Below are positions 53,655 through 63,179 of a stretch of DNA of 64,000 nucleotides, one piece after another (position 1 is the first letter of the stretch; every line of letters starts with the position of its first letter). This stretch comes from Herbaspirillum sp. 3R11. Its GTDB lineage: Bacteria > Pseudomonadota > Gammaproteobacteria > Burkholderiales > Burkholderiaceae_D. The notes under the pieces were generated by a model. That model was not told the origin of the DNA. It was given only the letters and a program-made list of their open reading frames with translations, and did not search any database. Position numbers and translations under genes: made by a program. Location: contig NZ_SPNJ01000002.1 in NCBI RefSeq assembly GCF_004563925.1, positions 124,001 to 188,000 of the forward strand, written 5' to 3'.

Positions 53655-54872
53655 ATGACCGACACCAAGCGCTTTTGCGAAATCAGCGACCTCGAATTTG
53701 CTACCGAGGGATTGCGCGGCTTGCGCCATCACATCCACGCACATCCGGAACTTGCCTATGAAGAGGTCGAGACGGCTGCGCTGGTGGCGCGCAAGCTCGG
53801 CGAATACGGCTATCAGGTGACTACCGGCGTGGGCCGCACCGGAGTGGTGGGCACCTTGAAGGTCGGTGACGGCAAGCGCAGCATCGGCATCCGCGCCGAC
53901 ATGGATGCCTTGCCCATCCTCGAAGCCACCGGCCTGCCGTACGCCAGCAAAACGCACGGCAAGATGCACGCCTGCGGCCATGACGGCCACACCACGATGT
54001 TACTGGGCGCTGCCAGGTATCTGGCGACCACGCGCAATTTTTCGGGTACGGTGCAACTGTATTTCCAGCCGGCCGAAGAACACGGCATCGACAGCGGCGC
54101 GCGCGCCATGATCCGCGACGGCTTGTTTGAGCGCTTTCCCTGCGACGCCGTGTTCGGCGTGCACAATCATCCGGGCGCCCCGGCGGGGACGTTTCGGTTT
54201 CGCAGCGGCGGTTTCATGTCGGCCAGCGACAAGGTATTCATCGATATCAAGGGCAAAGGCGGCCATGCTTCGCGGCCGCACCTGGCGGTCGATCCGATCA
54301 TGGTCGGATCCAGCATTGTGATGGCGCTGCAAACCGTGGTCTCGCGCAACATGGCGCCGCAGGAGCCGGTGGTGGTGACGGTGAGCGTGTTCAAGGCCGG
54401 CATTGCCAGCAACGTGATTCCCGACAGTGCGCGCCTGGAGCTGAGTGTGCGCACTTTCAACGCCACCGTGCGCGACAAGATACGTCACCGTATCGTTGAC
54501 CTGGTGCATGCGCACGCGGCCAGCTACGGCGCCACGGCCGAGGTAGAGTACGTGAACGGCTATCCGATGGTGGTCAACACGCCGGATGAAACCGCATTTG
54601 CCATCGAGGTGGCGCGCGAACTGGTGGGGGATGGCAAGGTCACTCCGCATTCGGACCTGCTGATGGGCAGCGAAGACTTTGCCTACATGCTGCAGGAACG
54701 TCCCGGTTGCTTCTTGCGCATCGGCAACGGCGGCACTTCAGAGGAAGACGCGTGCATGGTGCACAATCCCGGTTATGATTTCAATGACGCCAATCTGCCG
54801 GTGGGCGCTGCCTTCTGGGCGCGACTGGCAGAACGTTTCCTCGACCCGACACGGGACGCCACCGGCACGTAA
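53655..54872 (+). CDS. M20-family amidohydrolase (hippurate hydrolase / N-acyl amino acid type)
   Basis: A 405-residue metallohydrolase of the M20D branch. Early IHAHPELAYEE, RADMDALPI, then the metal ligands in MHACGHDGH, a Glu pair in FQPAEEHG and His in GVHNHPGAPAG. A dimerisation domain holds GKGGHASRPH, and the end shows MGSEDFAYML. It cleaves N-acyl or N-carboxamide bonds of amino acids or dipeptides in the cytoplasm. Coming after the peptide importer and its chemoreceptor, it is the likely first degradative step for the imported compound. Confidence 0.92.
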   Translation: MTDTKRFCEISDLEFATEGLRGLRHHIHAHPELAYEEVETAALVARKLGEYGYQVTTGVGRTGVVGTLKVGDGKRSIGIRADMDALPILEATGLPYASKTHGKMHACGHDGHTTMLLGAARYLATTRNFSGTVQLYFQPAEEHGIDSGARAMIRDGLFERFPCDAVFGVHNHPGAPAGTFRFRSGGFMSASDKVFIDIKGKGGHASRPHLAVDPIMVGSSIVMALQTVVSRNMAPQEPVVVTVSVFKAGIASNVIPDSARLELSVRTFNATVRDKIRHRIVDLVHAHAASYGATAEVEYVNGYPMVVNTPDETAFAIEVARELVGDGKVTPHSDLLMGSEDFAYMLQERPGCFLRIGNGGTSEEDACMVHNPGYDFNDANLPVGAAFWARLAERFLDPTRDATGT

Positions 54873-54925
54873 GGGGAAGACCGCCCCGGGTGCAGGCATC
54901 GATCTTCAAGGACAAGCTTGAATAT

Positions 54926-55804
54926 ATGGAACTGAGACACCTGCGCTATTTCATTGCAGTCGCCACGCATGGCAGCGTGGCCGAAGCTGCACGCAAGATG
55001 AACGTGGCGCAGCCGGCGCTGAGCCGGCAGATCCACGACCTGGAAGACCATCTCGGTATACCGCTGTTCCAGCGCACCACCAAGGGCACCAAGCTGACCG
55101 GCGCCGGCCGCCAGTTCTTTACCGATGTCACGCGCCTGATGGGTGAGCTCGATGAAGCCAAGGAGCGCGCCCTGAACGTTGCCAACGGCCAGTCGGGCAC
55201 CTTGCGCATCGGCGTGTCGCCGTACCACACCTCACATCCCGAACTGTTGCGTCGTCTGCGCAAGTTTCGCGACGCCTATCCCGAAATTACGGTGGTGCTG
55301 GAGCCGGGCGTATCGATGAAGCAGCCGTCGCTGATCAAGGAGGGCAAGCTGGATGGCGGCATCATGTCGCTGCGCGACCATGGCGACACCCAGCTCGACA
55401 GCATCAACATCCTGCGCGCCGGCCTGATCCTGGTGTTCGCCAGCGATCACCGGTTTGCAGTGCATCCGCCGATCCGGCTGAGCGAGTTGAAGGATGACTT
55501 GTGCATCTGGTTTCCGCGGCCGCGTTCACCGGTGTACTACGACTACATCATGGGACAGTGCGAGCAAGGCGGATTGACGCCCAAGCAAATCTACGTCAGC
55601 GGCGATGTCGGCACACGCCTGGGCATGGTCGCCACCGGCATGGGATACACCATCATCTCGGAGGCCACGCGTTACAACTGCCCGGGGGGACTGGCATTGC
55701 ACCGTCACAGCGACCTGCCCAACACGTACAACATCGAATTTGCGTTTCGCCGCAATGATACTTCGCCGTTGCTGCAGCTGTTCATCCGGTCGATGGAGGA
55801 TTGA
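54926..55804 (+). CDS. LysR-family transcriptional regulator
   Basis: A 292-residue LTTR: MELRHLRYFIAVATHGSVAE, then AARKMNVAQPALSRQIHDLE is the HTH. The effector domain starts LRIGVSPYHTSHPELLRRL. It lies downstream of the M20 gene in the same direction, an arrangement that would let it be cotranscribed with the transport-hydrolase cluster and regulate it. ATG 54926 fits the family start; the frame is open from a GTG at 54890. It may recognise the shared block at 46021; this is a hypothesis. Confidence 0.9.
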   Translation: MELRHLRYFIAVATHGSVAEAARKMNVAQPALSRQIHDLEDHLGIPLFQRTTKGTKLTGAGRQFFTDVTRLMGELDEAKERALNVANGQSGTLRIGVSPYHTSHPELLRRLRKFRDAYPEITVVLEPGVSMKQPSLIKEGKLDGGIMSLRDHGDTQLDSINILRAGLILVFASDHRFAVHPPIRLSELKDDLCIWFPRPRSPVYYDYIMGQCEQGGLTPKQIYVSGDVGTRLGMVATGMGYTIISEATRYNCPGGLALHRHSDLPNTYNIEFAFRRNDTSPLLQLFIRSMED

Positions 55805-55852
55805 GCGCCAGCTCCGTCCGTCGTTGCGCCAGGCACAGGGCCTCGGCTTGAA

Positions 55853-55888
55853 TAAAAAAAATCCGGCAACATCAAAGCATTGCCGGAT
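55853..55888 (-). terminator. Intrinsic terminator of the porin gene
   Basis: Stem ATCCGGCAA / TTGCCGGAT (9 bp, 10-nt loop). On the minus strand eight T follow. It lies 90 bp after the porin stop and also ends transcripts from the LysR side weakly. Confidence 0.88.
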
Positions 55889-55977
55889 GAAAGACAGTGA
55901 CCGCTGCCGCATCACTGCCGATGTCACGGAATCTCGGACGCTCTGACGCCCGGGTTTCCTCAAGACAGGCAACTACA

Positions 55978-56961
55978 TCAAAACTTATGACGAATGCCGA
56001 CGCTGGCCAGCAAATCCGTCTTGCCGTTGGCGGTCGCCTTGTAGGCCGCAGCATAATCATTCTTCATGCGCGAAATACTGGTGTAGAGGTTGGTGCGCAC
56101 GGACAGATCATGGGTGTAACCGAGGGCGATCTGCGTGGTATCGGCATGCGAGACGGCTTTGTCGTACTTGTGAATCACCGAAGCCAGCACCGCGTCGCGC
56201 GAGGTGACACTGACTTTCACGCCGAGCAGGGCATCGCGCGTATTCAGCGCAGCCAGTCCCTTGTTGATCGCATAGGCTGCGAACACCTGGGTGATGCCGA
56301 TGGCATAGTTGCCGCCCAACAGCGTTGTCTTGGCGCCATCGGCGCCGGTCGCGTTCTTGGTGTTCTGATAGGTCAACACGGCATTCAACGGACCGCCCGC
56401 GTAACCCAGCGCGCCGGCTACCGTGCGACCGGCGTTGTTGTTTCCTGCGACTTCGCCGGCGCTGTACGCCAGTTGACCGTTGATGCCGTTGGCGGCGCTG
56501 TAGCTATAGTTGATGGTGTTGTCGGTGCGACTGCCGCCGTAGTTGAACAAGCGCGCCGAGTCACCGGCCAGTGTATCGTTGAACGGATCGAACACTGCCG
56601 AGTTCGAATACACCATCGTCTGTATGCGTCCCAGTTTGACTTCGCCGAAATTACCGCTCAGGCTGACGTACGATTGGCGATTGAACAGCACGCCGGCTGC
56701 TGCCATGGCGCCTGTGTCGGCGGAAAATCCACTTTCCAGAACGAAGTTCGCCTTGAGCCCGCCGCCGAGATCTTCCGTGCCTTTGAAGCCGATGCGGCTG
56801 CCGCTCTGCAAACCGCTATCGACGCGGAATGCGCCACCGGCGCCGGCATTTTCATACGCCAGACCTTCGTCGACCACACCATAAATGGTGACGCTGCTTT
56901 GTGCCGAAGCAGCGGCGGAGAAAGCACCGAACACGGCAAATGCCACTAGCGTTTTATTCAT
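55978..56961 (-). CDS. Gram-negative porin (betaproteobacterial OmpC-like)
   Basis: A 327-residue outer-membrane porin. Signal peptide MNKTLVAFAVFGAFSAAASA, then the standard start SSVTIYGVVDEGLAYENAG, the segment SRIGFKGTEDLGGGLKANFVLESG and RQSYVSLSGNFGEVKLGR typical of porin_4 proteins. It ends in a beta-strand with terminal Phe (GIRHKF). A trimeric 16-strand general diffusion channel is expected. A strong AGGGGTGG ribosome site precedes the ATG, and a long 5' region (713 bp to the next gene) suggests complex regulation. Confidence 0.94.
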   Translation of the reverse strand: MNKTLVAFAVFGAFSAAASAQSSVTIYGVVDEGLAYENAGAGGAFRVDSGLQSGSRIGFKGTEDLGGGLKANFVLESGFSADTGAMAAAGVLFNRQSYVSLSGNFGEVKLGRIQTMVYSNSAVFDPFNDTLAGDSARLFNYGGSRTDNTINYSYSAANGINGQLAYSAGEVAGNNNAGRTVAGALGYAGGPLNAVLTYQNTKNATGADGAKTTLLGGNYAIGITQVFAAYAINKGLAALNTRDALLGVKVSVTSRDAVLASVIHKYDKAVSHADTTQIALGYTHDLSVRTNLYTSISRMKNDYAAAYKATANGKTDLLASVGIRHKF

Positions 56962-57586
56962 TAACCACCCCTATAAATTGAAAAGTATGTTGACGCACTT
57001 GCGTGCAATGACATGCCGCACCAGAGTGCTTTGCAGACGTCCGGCGACGACACACGAAGCGCGCTGTCGGTCAGCAAGGTTTGCGAGCCGCGCCGCGCAA
57101 CCCGCCGCGAAGCATCACGCCGGACATTGCTCAGGTCCGGCCATGCACGGGGCGCACAGACAATAATGCCGATGCGACACGGCAAGGCCGGGAATTCAAT
57201 TGATAGGTAAAAAAACGGCGCAGCAAGGCAGCCGTACGCAGCCGTGACGTCACGACCCAAGGTCGGGAGAACGATTGTCCTGTAACTTTCCTGACGACTT
57301 TTTCGTCGGAGTTTTATATCGCTGCGAATCTTGCGCGGCAATTTTTTCCACAGCTTCTCAGACGCATCGAACACGTCTTTTGCTTTATTTTTTTGCATGG
57401 CCGAGCCTCACCCCGCACGTCCATCCGGTCACTCTTTTATCATTTGCTGACGGCGAGTATAGCCACGTCGTGACAACGTGGAAAATACCGTTTTCGTATA
57501 ACCAGGATGCCTGCCAGGCATACGCTGGCGACTCCCGGTCGTGCAATCTGAAGCTGTCCGCCAGCTATATCCTGCAAGCATATGCG
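56962..57586. other. Non-coding stretch upstream of the porin and capA genes
   Basis: No credible gene. An open minus-strand frame of 145 codons ends exactly in the porin start region but lacks a ribosome site and family features. The porin promoter should lie near the 56962 end and the capA promoter block follows at 57587. Confidence 0.55.
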
Positions 57587-57632
57587 CCATGCCAATTCGG
57601 TAGTTTGAGCCTGGTATCCATCTGCTTATACT
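57587..57632 (+). promoter_or_regulatory. Promoter block of the capA gene, shared with the peptide ABC operon
   Basis: CCATGCCAATTC (57587-57598), TTGAGC (57605-57610), a 16-bp spacer and TATACT (57627-57632), with the ATG 43 bp later. Gap-free alignment to 46021-46066 shows the -10, most of the -35 and the upstream CCATGCCAATTC conserved. Confidence 0.65.
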
Positions 57633-57674
57633 TTCTTCGGCTTATGGGAAGCCTCATAGAAAAAAGGGATGTCG

Positions 57675-59087
57675 ATGAAACTTGGAACAATGAAAATGGC
57701 GGTGGTCGCGGCCTTTGGTTATTGCAGCGTGGCGCTGGCAGCGCCGCCTTTACAGGAGGCGTATGTGTCGAATGGATTCAGCGTCGCCGCTGTCGGCGAC
57801 CTGATCGTCACGCAACCCATCGCAGCACAGATGAAGCGCGAGTCGCCGGACTTGGTGAAGCTCCTGCATAGTACCGACGTTACCTTCGGCAACTTCGAGG
57901 AAACTGCCATCGACATGGCGCATTTCAAAGGACATCCCCAGGCCTTGTCTGGAGGTGGCTGGCTTGTGACACCAACCACCGTCCCTCCCAATTTGAGCGA
58001 GCTTGGTTTCAATTTGCTCAGCCGCGCCAACAATCACGCCACCGACTGGGGCGTCGAGGGCATGCTGGATACCGATGCCGTACTCGACAAGGTTGGCATT
58101 GTCCATGCCGGCACAGGGAAAAATCTATCGGCTGCACGCGCCCCACGTTTTCTCGGAACAGCGGCCGGACGTGTGTCGCTTATCGCGCTGTCTTCCAGTT
58201 TCACCCCGATGGAACCTGCCATTGACGCGCTTGATGAAGTTCCGGGGCGCCCTGGCATCAATGCCTTGCACACCACTCGCTATGTATTGGTGCCGCCGGA
58301 ACGCTTGGCACAACTGGCGCAGATACGAGATATGCAACCTGCAGGATCAGTCGAACAATCGGTACTGGAAGCTGATAAGAAAAATCATACCGTCACGCTC
58401 TTTGAAACCAAATACCAGGCAAATTCTCGCCCTGGCGCCGGCAATGAATTGGCCTTCTCGTTCAAGATGAACGAGCAGGATCGAAAGGAAATCCTGAAAG
58501 AAGTCTTGCAGGCCAAGCAAACCTCGGATTTTGTCATCGTGTCCAATCACAATCACCAACCAGGAAATTTTGATAGTGCACCTCCTGACTTCATGTTCCA
58601 ATTGGCGCACGATGCCATTGACAAGGGGGCGGATGAATTCATCGGCCATGGTCCGCATCAGTTGCGCGGTATCGAGATCTACAAGGGGAAGCCGATTTTC
58701 TATTCGCTTGGAAATTTCTTTTTCATGGATAACAGCCAGAGCGTCGTCACCCGAGAGGAATACGAAAAAACACATACGGATCCAACCAGCTTGACCAAGG
58801 CGGAGTTTATGGAAGAGCGACGTGTCAGTTGGATTTTCAAGGAGCAGATCTGGTTTGAAAGCGTAGTCGCGATCAGCCGCTTCGACCAGCATGGCAAGGT
58901 CAAGGAGATCCAGTTGTACCCGGTAGAACTTGGCTGGGCCGGTCGTGATGCGAGCCGTGGGATTCCGCATTTGGCCAAAGGCGACGACGCCAGAAGGATC
59001 CTCTCGCACCTGAAGGAGCTGTCAGAGCCGCTGGGAACTATCATTGAGATCGACAAGGGGATCGGAGTCATACGTATCCCGAGTTAA
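57675..59087 (+). CDS. CapA-family metallophosphatase-like protein, exported
   Basis: A 470-residue protein with an N-terminal signal peptide (MAVVAAFGYCSVALA) and a CapA/PgsA-type calcineurin-like fold. Metal-site motifs are VAAVGDLIVTQP, FGNFEETAID, LLSRANNHATDWGVEGM, IVSNHNHQPGN and FIGHGPHQLRGIEIYKGKPIFYSLGNF. CapA proteins take part in poly-gamma-glutamate capsule synthesis, but many homologues are enzymes of unknown substrate. No capB/capC genes lie nearby. AGGG lies 6 nt before ATG 57675. Shared promoter sequence links it to the peptide importer at 46-52 kb. Confidence 0.88.
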   Translation: MKLGTMKMAVVAAFGYCSVALAAPPLQEAYVSNGFSVAAVGDLIVTQPIAAQMKRESPDLVKLLHSTDVTFGNFEETAIDMAHFKGHPQALSGGGWLVTPTTVPPNLSELGFNLLSRANNHATDWGVEGMLDTDAVLDKVGIVHAGTGKNLSAARAPRFLGTAAGRVSLIALSSSFTPMEPAIDALDEVPGRPGINALHTTRYVLVPPERLAQLAQIRDMQPAGSVEQSVLEADKKNHTVTLFETKYQANSRPGAGNELAFSFKMNEQDRKEILKEVLQAKQTSDFVIVSNHNHQPGNFDSAPPDFMFQLAHDAIDKGADEFIGHGPHQLRGIEIYKGKPIFYSLGNFFFMDNSQSVVTREEYEKTHTDPTSLTKAEFMEERRVSWIFKEQIWFESVVAISRFDQHGKVKEIQLYPVELGWAGRDASRGIPHLAKGDDARRILSHLKELSEPLGTIIEIDKGIGVIRIPS

Positions 59088-59264
59088 TCCCACGATGAGT
59101 GGGTGTAGAATCCGACAGGCTTCCCAAAAGTTGAGCTGGCTGAAGGCCGATATCTTCTCATCCGGTCGCGTTATCGGCCAGCACTGTTTCTCATCCATCT
59201 TTCTATGGTGAGCCGCTGAAGATTCTGAAGCGCTCGAAAAAATCTTCGCCGAAAATTGATCCAC

Positions 59265-60233
59265 TTAATTTCTTGAACGGAATTTGCTCGGATTGGCCCC
59301 AAAGGCTTTCAGCATCAACCTGCGCAGTGCAGTCGCATCCTCGTAACCTACCTGCTCTGCGATCTGTTCAATGGTCATCCGGCTGGTTTTAATCAGCATC
59401 CTGGCACGATTTAGCCGAATGCTTTGTAGCAGCGCCAGGGGGCTTTTTCCCGTCGCTGCTTGTACGTGTCGGGAGAGTGTTCGGGTCGACATGGCAAACT
59501 CTTCCGCTAGCGTTGGCATGCTAGGCGGGTGTGTCAAGGCAGATTCAAACCGTTCGGTCAGACGAGTGATCAAATCATTGCCATTGGACAGCATCATTGG
59601 AACGATGAAGGGGGATTGCGCCTCGCGACCATCAATCAAAAGCACTCGGCCTACCATGTCTGCGAGCGGGGCTCCAAAACGCGACCGTAACAAATGCAGC
59701 ATCAGATCGGTTTGTCCAAAGGCCGCTCCGGCGGTGGTTACCGAGCCATCGGTGCACACCATTCGGTCTGCGTCGACTACGCAGCGTGATTCCAATTGGC
59801 GTAATTGAGCTGCCAGCCACCATGATGTCGTCACCCGGCGGTCAATCAACAACTGTGCCGCCTGAAGCAAGAAAACTCCGGTACACGATGCTGCCACCGA
59901 GCCCCCGTTCGTCCCGTGTGCCCGGATGGCCCGAATCGCACGTTGCGCATCATCGTTCGCCAGTCGTTCTGCTACCTCCCCGGCGCTCCCTACACCCAGG
60001 CCAGGAACAATCCAGGTACTTTGGTCAGCACGCATTCCAGGCATCGGTGTCACGCCTACACTCAGTCCGCTACTGAGCGGTATGGACTTCGGATGTGGTG
60101 AAACGAGGCGCCACGTCGGGCAATTCAGCTTGAGGCGAGGTGCCACTGCGACGGCGGTATTAAGTATGTCCAGGGTGACCGCAACGCTTGTCGCATAGGC
60201 CCCGGGGAGAACGAGGATAGTGAAATCACGCAT
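59265..60233 (-). CDS. GlxA-type transcriptional regulator (DJ-1/PfpI domain plus AraC HTH)
   Basis: A 322-residue regulator. Residues about 1-190 form a DJ-1/PfpI-like domain (ILVLPGAYATSVAVTLDIL, nucleophile-elbow-like SVAASCTGVFLLQ with Cys retained). Residues about 215-320 hold the AraC double HTH (LAEEFAMSTRTLSRHVQAAT, then IEQIAEQVGYEDATALRRLM). It is divergent from the tautomerase-family gene at 60328, which is probably its target. Such regulators often control catabolism or stress genes. Confidence 0.92.
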   Translation of the reverse strand: MRDFTILVLPGAYATSVAVTLDILNTAVAVAPRLKLNCPTWRLVSPHPKSIPLSSGLSVGVTPMPGMRADQSTWIVPGLGVGSAGEVAERLANDDAQRAIRAIRAHGTNGGSVAASCTGVFLLQAAQLLIDRRVTTSWWLAAQLRQLESRCVVDADRMVCTDGSVTTAGAAFGQTDLMLHLLRSRFGAPLADMVGRVLLIDGREAQSPFIVPMMLSNGNDLITRLTERFESALTHPPSMPTLAEEFAMSTRTLSRHVQAATGKSPLALLQSIRLNRARMLIKTSRMTIEQIAEQVGYEDATALRRLMLKAFGANPSKFRSRN

Positions 60234-60327
60234 TGTCTTAAAACGCCTTTAAAAAGTCAAAACAGACACTGGAAGCTTACTGTTTCTCCGGACATACTGC
60301 ACGACACCTAAACCACTGGAGCTGTTT

Positions 60328-60780
60328 ATGCCTCACATTATGTTGAAAATCCCAAAGGGTTCTTTCTCCGGTCAATCACAGGCGACATTAGTTCAACGCA
60401 TCAACCATGCCGCCGCCATCGCGGAACAAATTCCGGCAGATCCAAAAAAACGATTCTTTTGCTGGATTGTTATTGAGGAAGTGGAGCAAGGACTCTGGAC
60501 TTGTGGCGCCGCTGATGTGACTGCCGAGTTTTTACCTTGCGTTGCAATGGTTTATCTGCCGACCGGGGTGCTGGATGAGGTCTCCAGACACCGCTATGTC
60601 GAGTTGATACATGGTGCTTTCACGCAGGCACTGCCGGATGATGACAAACGCCAGCTCTTGACGTCGGTGATACTGCAAGACGTAGCCGATGGTTCCTGGG
60701 GAGTCAATGGCACTATCTGGAACTTGCCTGTTTTTTCCAAAGCGGCGGGATTCGAACATCTCCAACATTTGGTGACGTAA
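60328..60780 (+). CDS. Tautomerase/MIF-superfamily protein
   Basis: A 150-residue protein with Pro2 (MPHIMLKIPKGSFSG), a helix TLVQRINHAAAIAEQIP, and CWIVIEEVEQGLWTCGAADV, resembling tandem-fold tautomerase-superfamily proteins. GGAG precedes the ATG by about 7 nt. It is divergent from the GlxA-type regulator with 94 bp between starts. The activity is unknown; tautomerase or promiscuous dehalogenase-type chemistry is typical of the fold. Confidence 0.8.
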   Translation: MPHIMLKIPKGSFSGQSQATLVQRINHAAAIAEQIPADPKKRFFCWIVIEEVEQGLWTCGAADVTAEFLPCVAMVYLPTGVLDEVSRHRYVELIHGAFTQALPDDDKRQLLTSVILQDVADGSWGVNGTIWNLPVFSKAAGFEHLQHLVT

Positions 60781-61015
60781 GGCCAAGCCGTGCGAATACT
60801 TTGACAATTTCAGCATTGACTTTGTCTATGCGGGGCATTTCGTACACTATGAAGTTGCGCAACAATGCGCCCGCGAAATTCGGTCGTTCTTCATAAAATC
60901 TGAATGAAAACGTTGTTCAGGACGATGCGAGTAGAACTCCTTCATCAGCATTATTCTCAATACCCGATGCTATGTGCGCGCTCCCTCAGGGACGGTCGTC
61001 AGAGAAGATACGGAT

Positions 61016-62158
61016 TCAATCCAATCGTTGCAACACGATGACGCTGCCTGCTGCATATCCTCCGTGCTCCCGGATATCGATGCTCAAAGGACTATCGACA
61101 CCCAGTTGAATTTGCACTGCGGCGAATTTCGCATGATCTCCAAAAAAGGCACCATAAAGATCGTAGAACTCATAGCCGTTCTTTTTGCTGGGAGACATGG
61201 CAGGAAATGCGCAACTCGGAGCCGCTTTATAGTCCCTGAAGAAGTGTCCTTGCTCAGGACTTTCGTCATAACATCTGATCTCGCTATCGCGTGAACTGAC
61301 AGCCCGTAAGCGAAATTTTTCTCCCACGCTGAATGGCTTTTGGCCCTTGGCAATGTTACGTTTTACCGGGATGGTGAAGTTGCGCTCGACGCCGTCCATC
61401 AACAAGACGAACATTAGTTTTCCTTGCAGAGTGGCCGTGTCCAATTCCAGAGTCGCTTCCCGGATGGTGCCTGGTGCAATCGGTTTTTCATTTTTATAAC
61501 CGCCCGAGCCAGCATAGAAGATGACTTGCGTAGCAGCCTTCAGCTTGTAAATCGCCTTCGGCGTCGAAAACAAACCTGAACGGTCAACAAACGTCGGGCT
61601 TGGAGGAGCCGGACGATGTGCCTTTAACGCCGCCAGGGCAACTTGCCCCTCCTCCATCGCTTGTTGCAGTTCCGCAGGCAGCATGCCTGACACGCCTTTG
61701 CTCAAACGGTAATATGATTCTTGTCCCACCAGATAGTTATTCGTCCCTCGGCGGCCCCACCAAAGCTCTCCGACCGGGCCGATCGAACCAGATTCATCCC
61801 AGGGCGCTGATAAATCGAGAGTGCCGGCCTCCTTTTCGTCGTAAGGACGAATGGCAACCAAATTACGGCTTTTAAAAGCGGCGATTTTTGTGGATTGATC
61901 GCTCGCGTTGGTCGACTGGCTAGTTAGGAAAATAACCAGTTGATTGCAGGCATTTTTGTCTGCGTTGAAAGGTAGCCACGGCAAATTTCCTGGCGGAATT
62001 CCATTGGGTGGATCACTGCAGGGCCGCAGAGTTTCTTGCGCAAGCGCGTAATGACTTGCGCTCAATAGTGCGCAGGTGATCAATACGTTGTAGCGCACGA
62101 TGTTCAACAGGTGGGAGACTCCTGCACATTTATACCAAGACTTATATCGATGAGACAT
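61016..62158 (-). CDS. Uncharacterised secreted protein
   Basis: A 380-residue protein I do not recognise. A late signal peptide is visible (VLITCALLSASHYALAQ, cleavage near residue 41). The mature part begins with PCSDPPNGIPPGNLPWLPF, has four or more cysteines (pairs near ACNQLV and CYDES/SCAFP), an Ala/Pro stretch AHRPAPPSP, and a C-terminal half with beta-rich segments (EATLELDTATLQGKLMFVLL). Base use is somewhat AT-richer than its neighbours. It stands alone between a tautomerase gene and a LysR gene. Confidence 0.7.
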   Translation of the reverse strand: MSHRYKSWYKCAGVSHLLNIVRYNVLITCALLSASHYALAQETLRPCSDPPNGIPPGNLPWLPFNADKNACNQLVIFLTSQSTNASDQSTKIAAFKSRNLVAIRPYDEKEAGTLDLSAPWDESGSIGPVGELWWGRRGTNNYLVGQESYYRLSKGVSGMLPAELQQAMEEGQVALAALKAHRPAPPSPTFVDRSGLFSTPKAIYKLKAATQVIFYAGSGGYKNEKPIAPGTIREATLELDTATLQGKLMFVLLMDGVERNFTIPVKRNIAKGQKPFSVGEKFRLRAVSSRDSEIRCYDESPEQGHFFRDYKAAPSCAFPAMSPSKKNGYEFYDLYGAFFGDHAKFAAVQIQLGVDSPLSIDIREHGGYAAGSVIVLQRLD

Positions 62159-62273
62159 AACGTTGTTCCAATTTACTGTTTGTTTTCTGAGGCGGAAAAG
62201 TCATATTCGAAGCCAGATGAGGTGCTTCAGCAATAAGGAACCGTCGAATCGAAGTGCTTCATGTCGTCGCGTG

Positions 62274-63179
62274 CTATTTATCTGCACTTCCGTCGACGAG
62301 CGTTTTCCACAAAGCGTCAAGTACCGCGTGGGAGCGATGTCGTTGTCGATAAAGCGTGATGTCGACACTGACCTGCAAGTTCGAATCACCCACCACAACC
62401 AGTCCGCCACGACTCACCTCGTCTTGTACCAGCCGATAAGGCAGCCAGGCCAGACCGACGCCCCGTAACGCCAGCTCCATGATCGATTCGTAAGAATCGG
62501 ATTGACAGACCTGCTTAAGGTTCAGAGTGACCGGCAATTGCGCCAGATGTCGCGCTAATACCGCACGTAAAGCCTGCGATTTAGCAAAGCTCAGCCACGG
62601 CAACGGCTCGCCTCCTCCAGCGGGGCGGAAACGCGCACGACCGCGATGATCCAGCGAACTGACCGGAACCACGTTTTCACGTGCCACCGGGAAGCAGTCA
62701 AAACGCTCCCGATCTAAGAGCAACCGCGTCAACGGGCTTGCATACACGATCAGAAGATCGACTTCACCACTGACAAGGCGCAGGATGGCTTCATTGGCCC
62801 CGCTGGTGGACATTGCAGTGGAAAAAAACCCGACGCGCTGTGTGGCATCCAGATACCAATTCGGAAAGAACGTGCTTGCGAGCGTTCTGCCGGTAGCAAT
62901 CCTCAGATGATTATCCAGCTGTGGCACCGTATCCTGAAGTTGGGTCCGGGCATCGTGCAAAATATTGACGACATCGTCGGCGGCGTCCAGAAAAACCGTT
63001 CCGGCTGCCGTCAGAGCCAAGGGCTTGGAGCGCTCGACCAGGGGCGTTCCAACCCATTGCTCGAGTGCACGAATGCGCCGCCCGAAGGCTGGATGCGTAA
63101 CAAAACGGTTGGCCGCCGCCCGCGTGAAACTGCGTGTGCGCGCCAATTCGACAAAATCCTCCAGCCAGTTGATCTGCAT
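62274..63179 (-). CDS. LysR-family transcriptional regulator
   Basis: A 301-residue LTTR: MQINWLEDFVELARTRSFTR, then AAANRFVTHPAFGRRIRALE. The usual LSQPAFSRR of the recognition helix is replaced by VTHPAFGRR, which is typical of one LTTR branch. The effector domain is intact. It lies 115 bp upstream of the uncharacterised secreted protein gene in the same direction and may share its transcript. The target is unknown. Confidence 0.9.
   Translation of the reverse strand: MQINWLEDFVELARTRSFTRAAANRFVTHPAFGRRIRALEQWVGTPLVERSKPLALTAAGTVFLDAADDVVNILHDARTQLQDTVPQLDNHLRIATGRTLASTFFPNWYLDATQRVGFFSTAMSTSGANEAILRLVSGEVDLLIVYASPLTRLLLDRERFDCFPVARENVVPVSSLDHRGRARFRPAGGGEPLPWLSFAKSQALRAVLARHLAQLPVTLNLKQVCQSDSYESIMELALRGVGLAWLPYRLVQDEVSRGGLVVVGDSNLQVSVDITLYRQRHRSHAVLDALWKTLVDGSADK

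Noticed and set aside
56961..57398. 145-codon minus-strand frame upstream of and touching the porin start
   Set aside because: No ribosome site and no family match; most of it looks like untranslated leader and promoter DNA.
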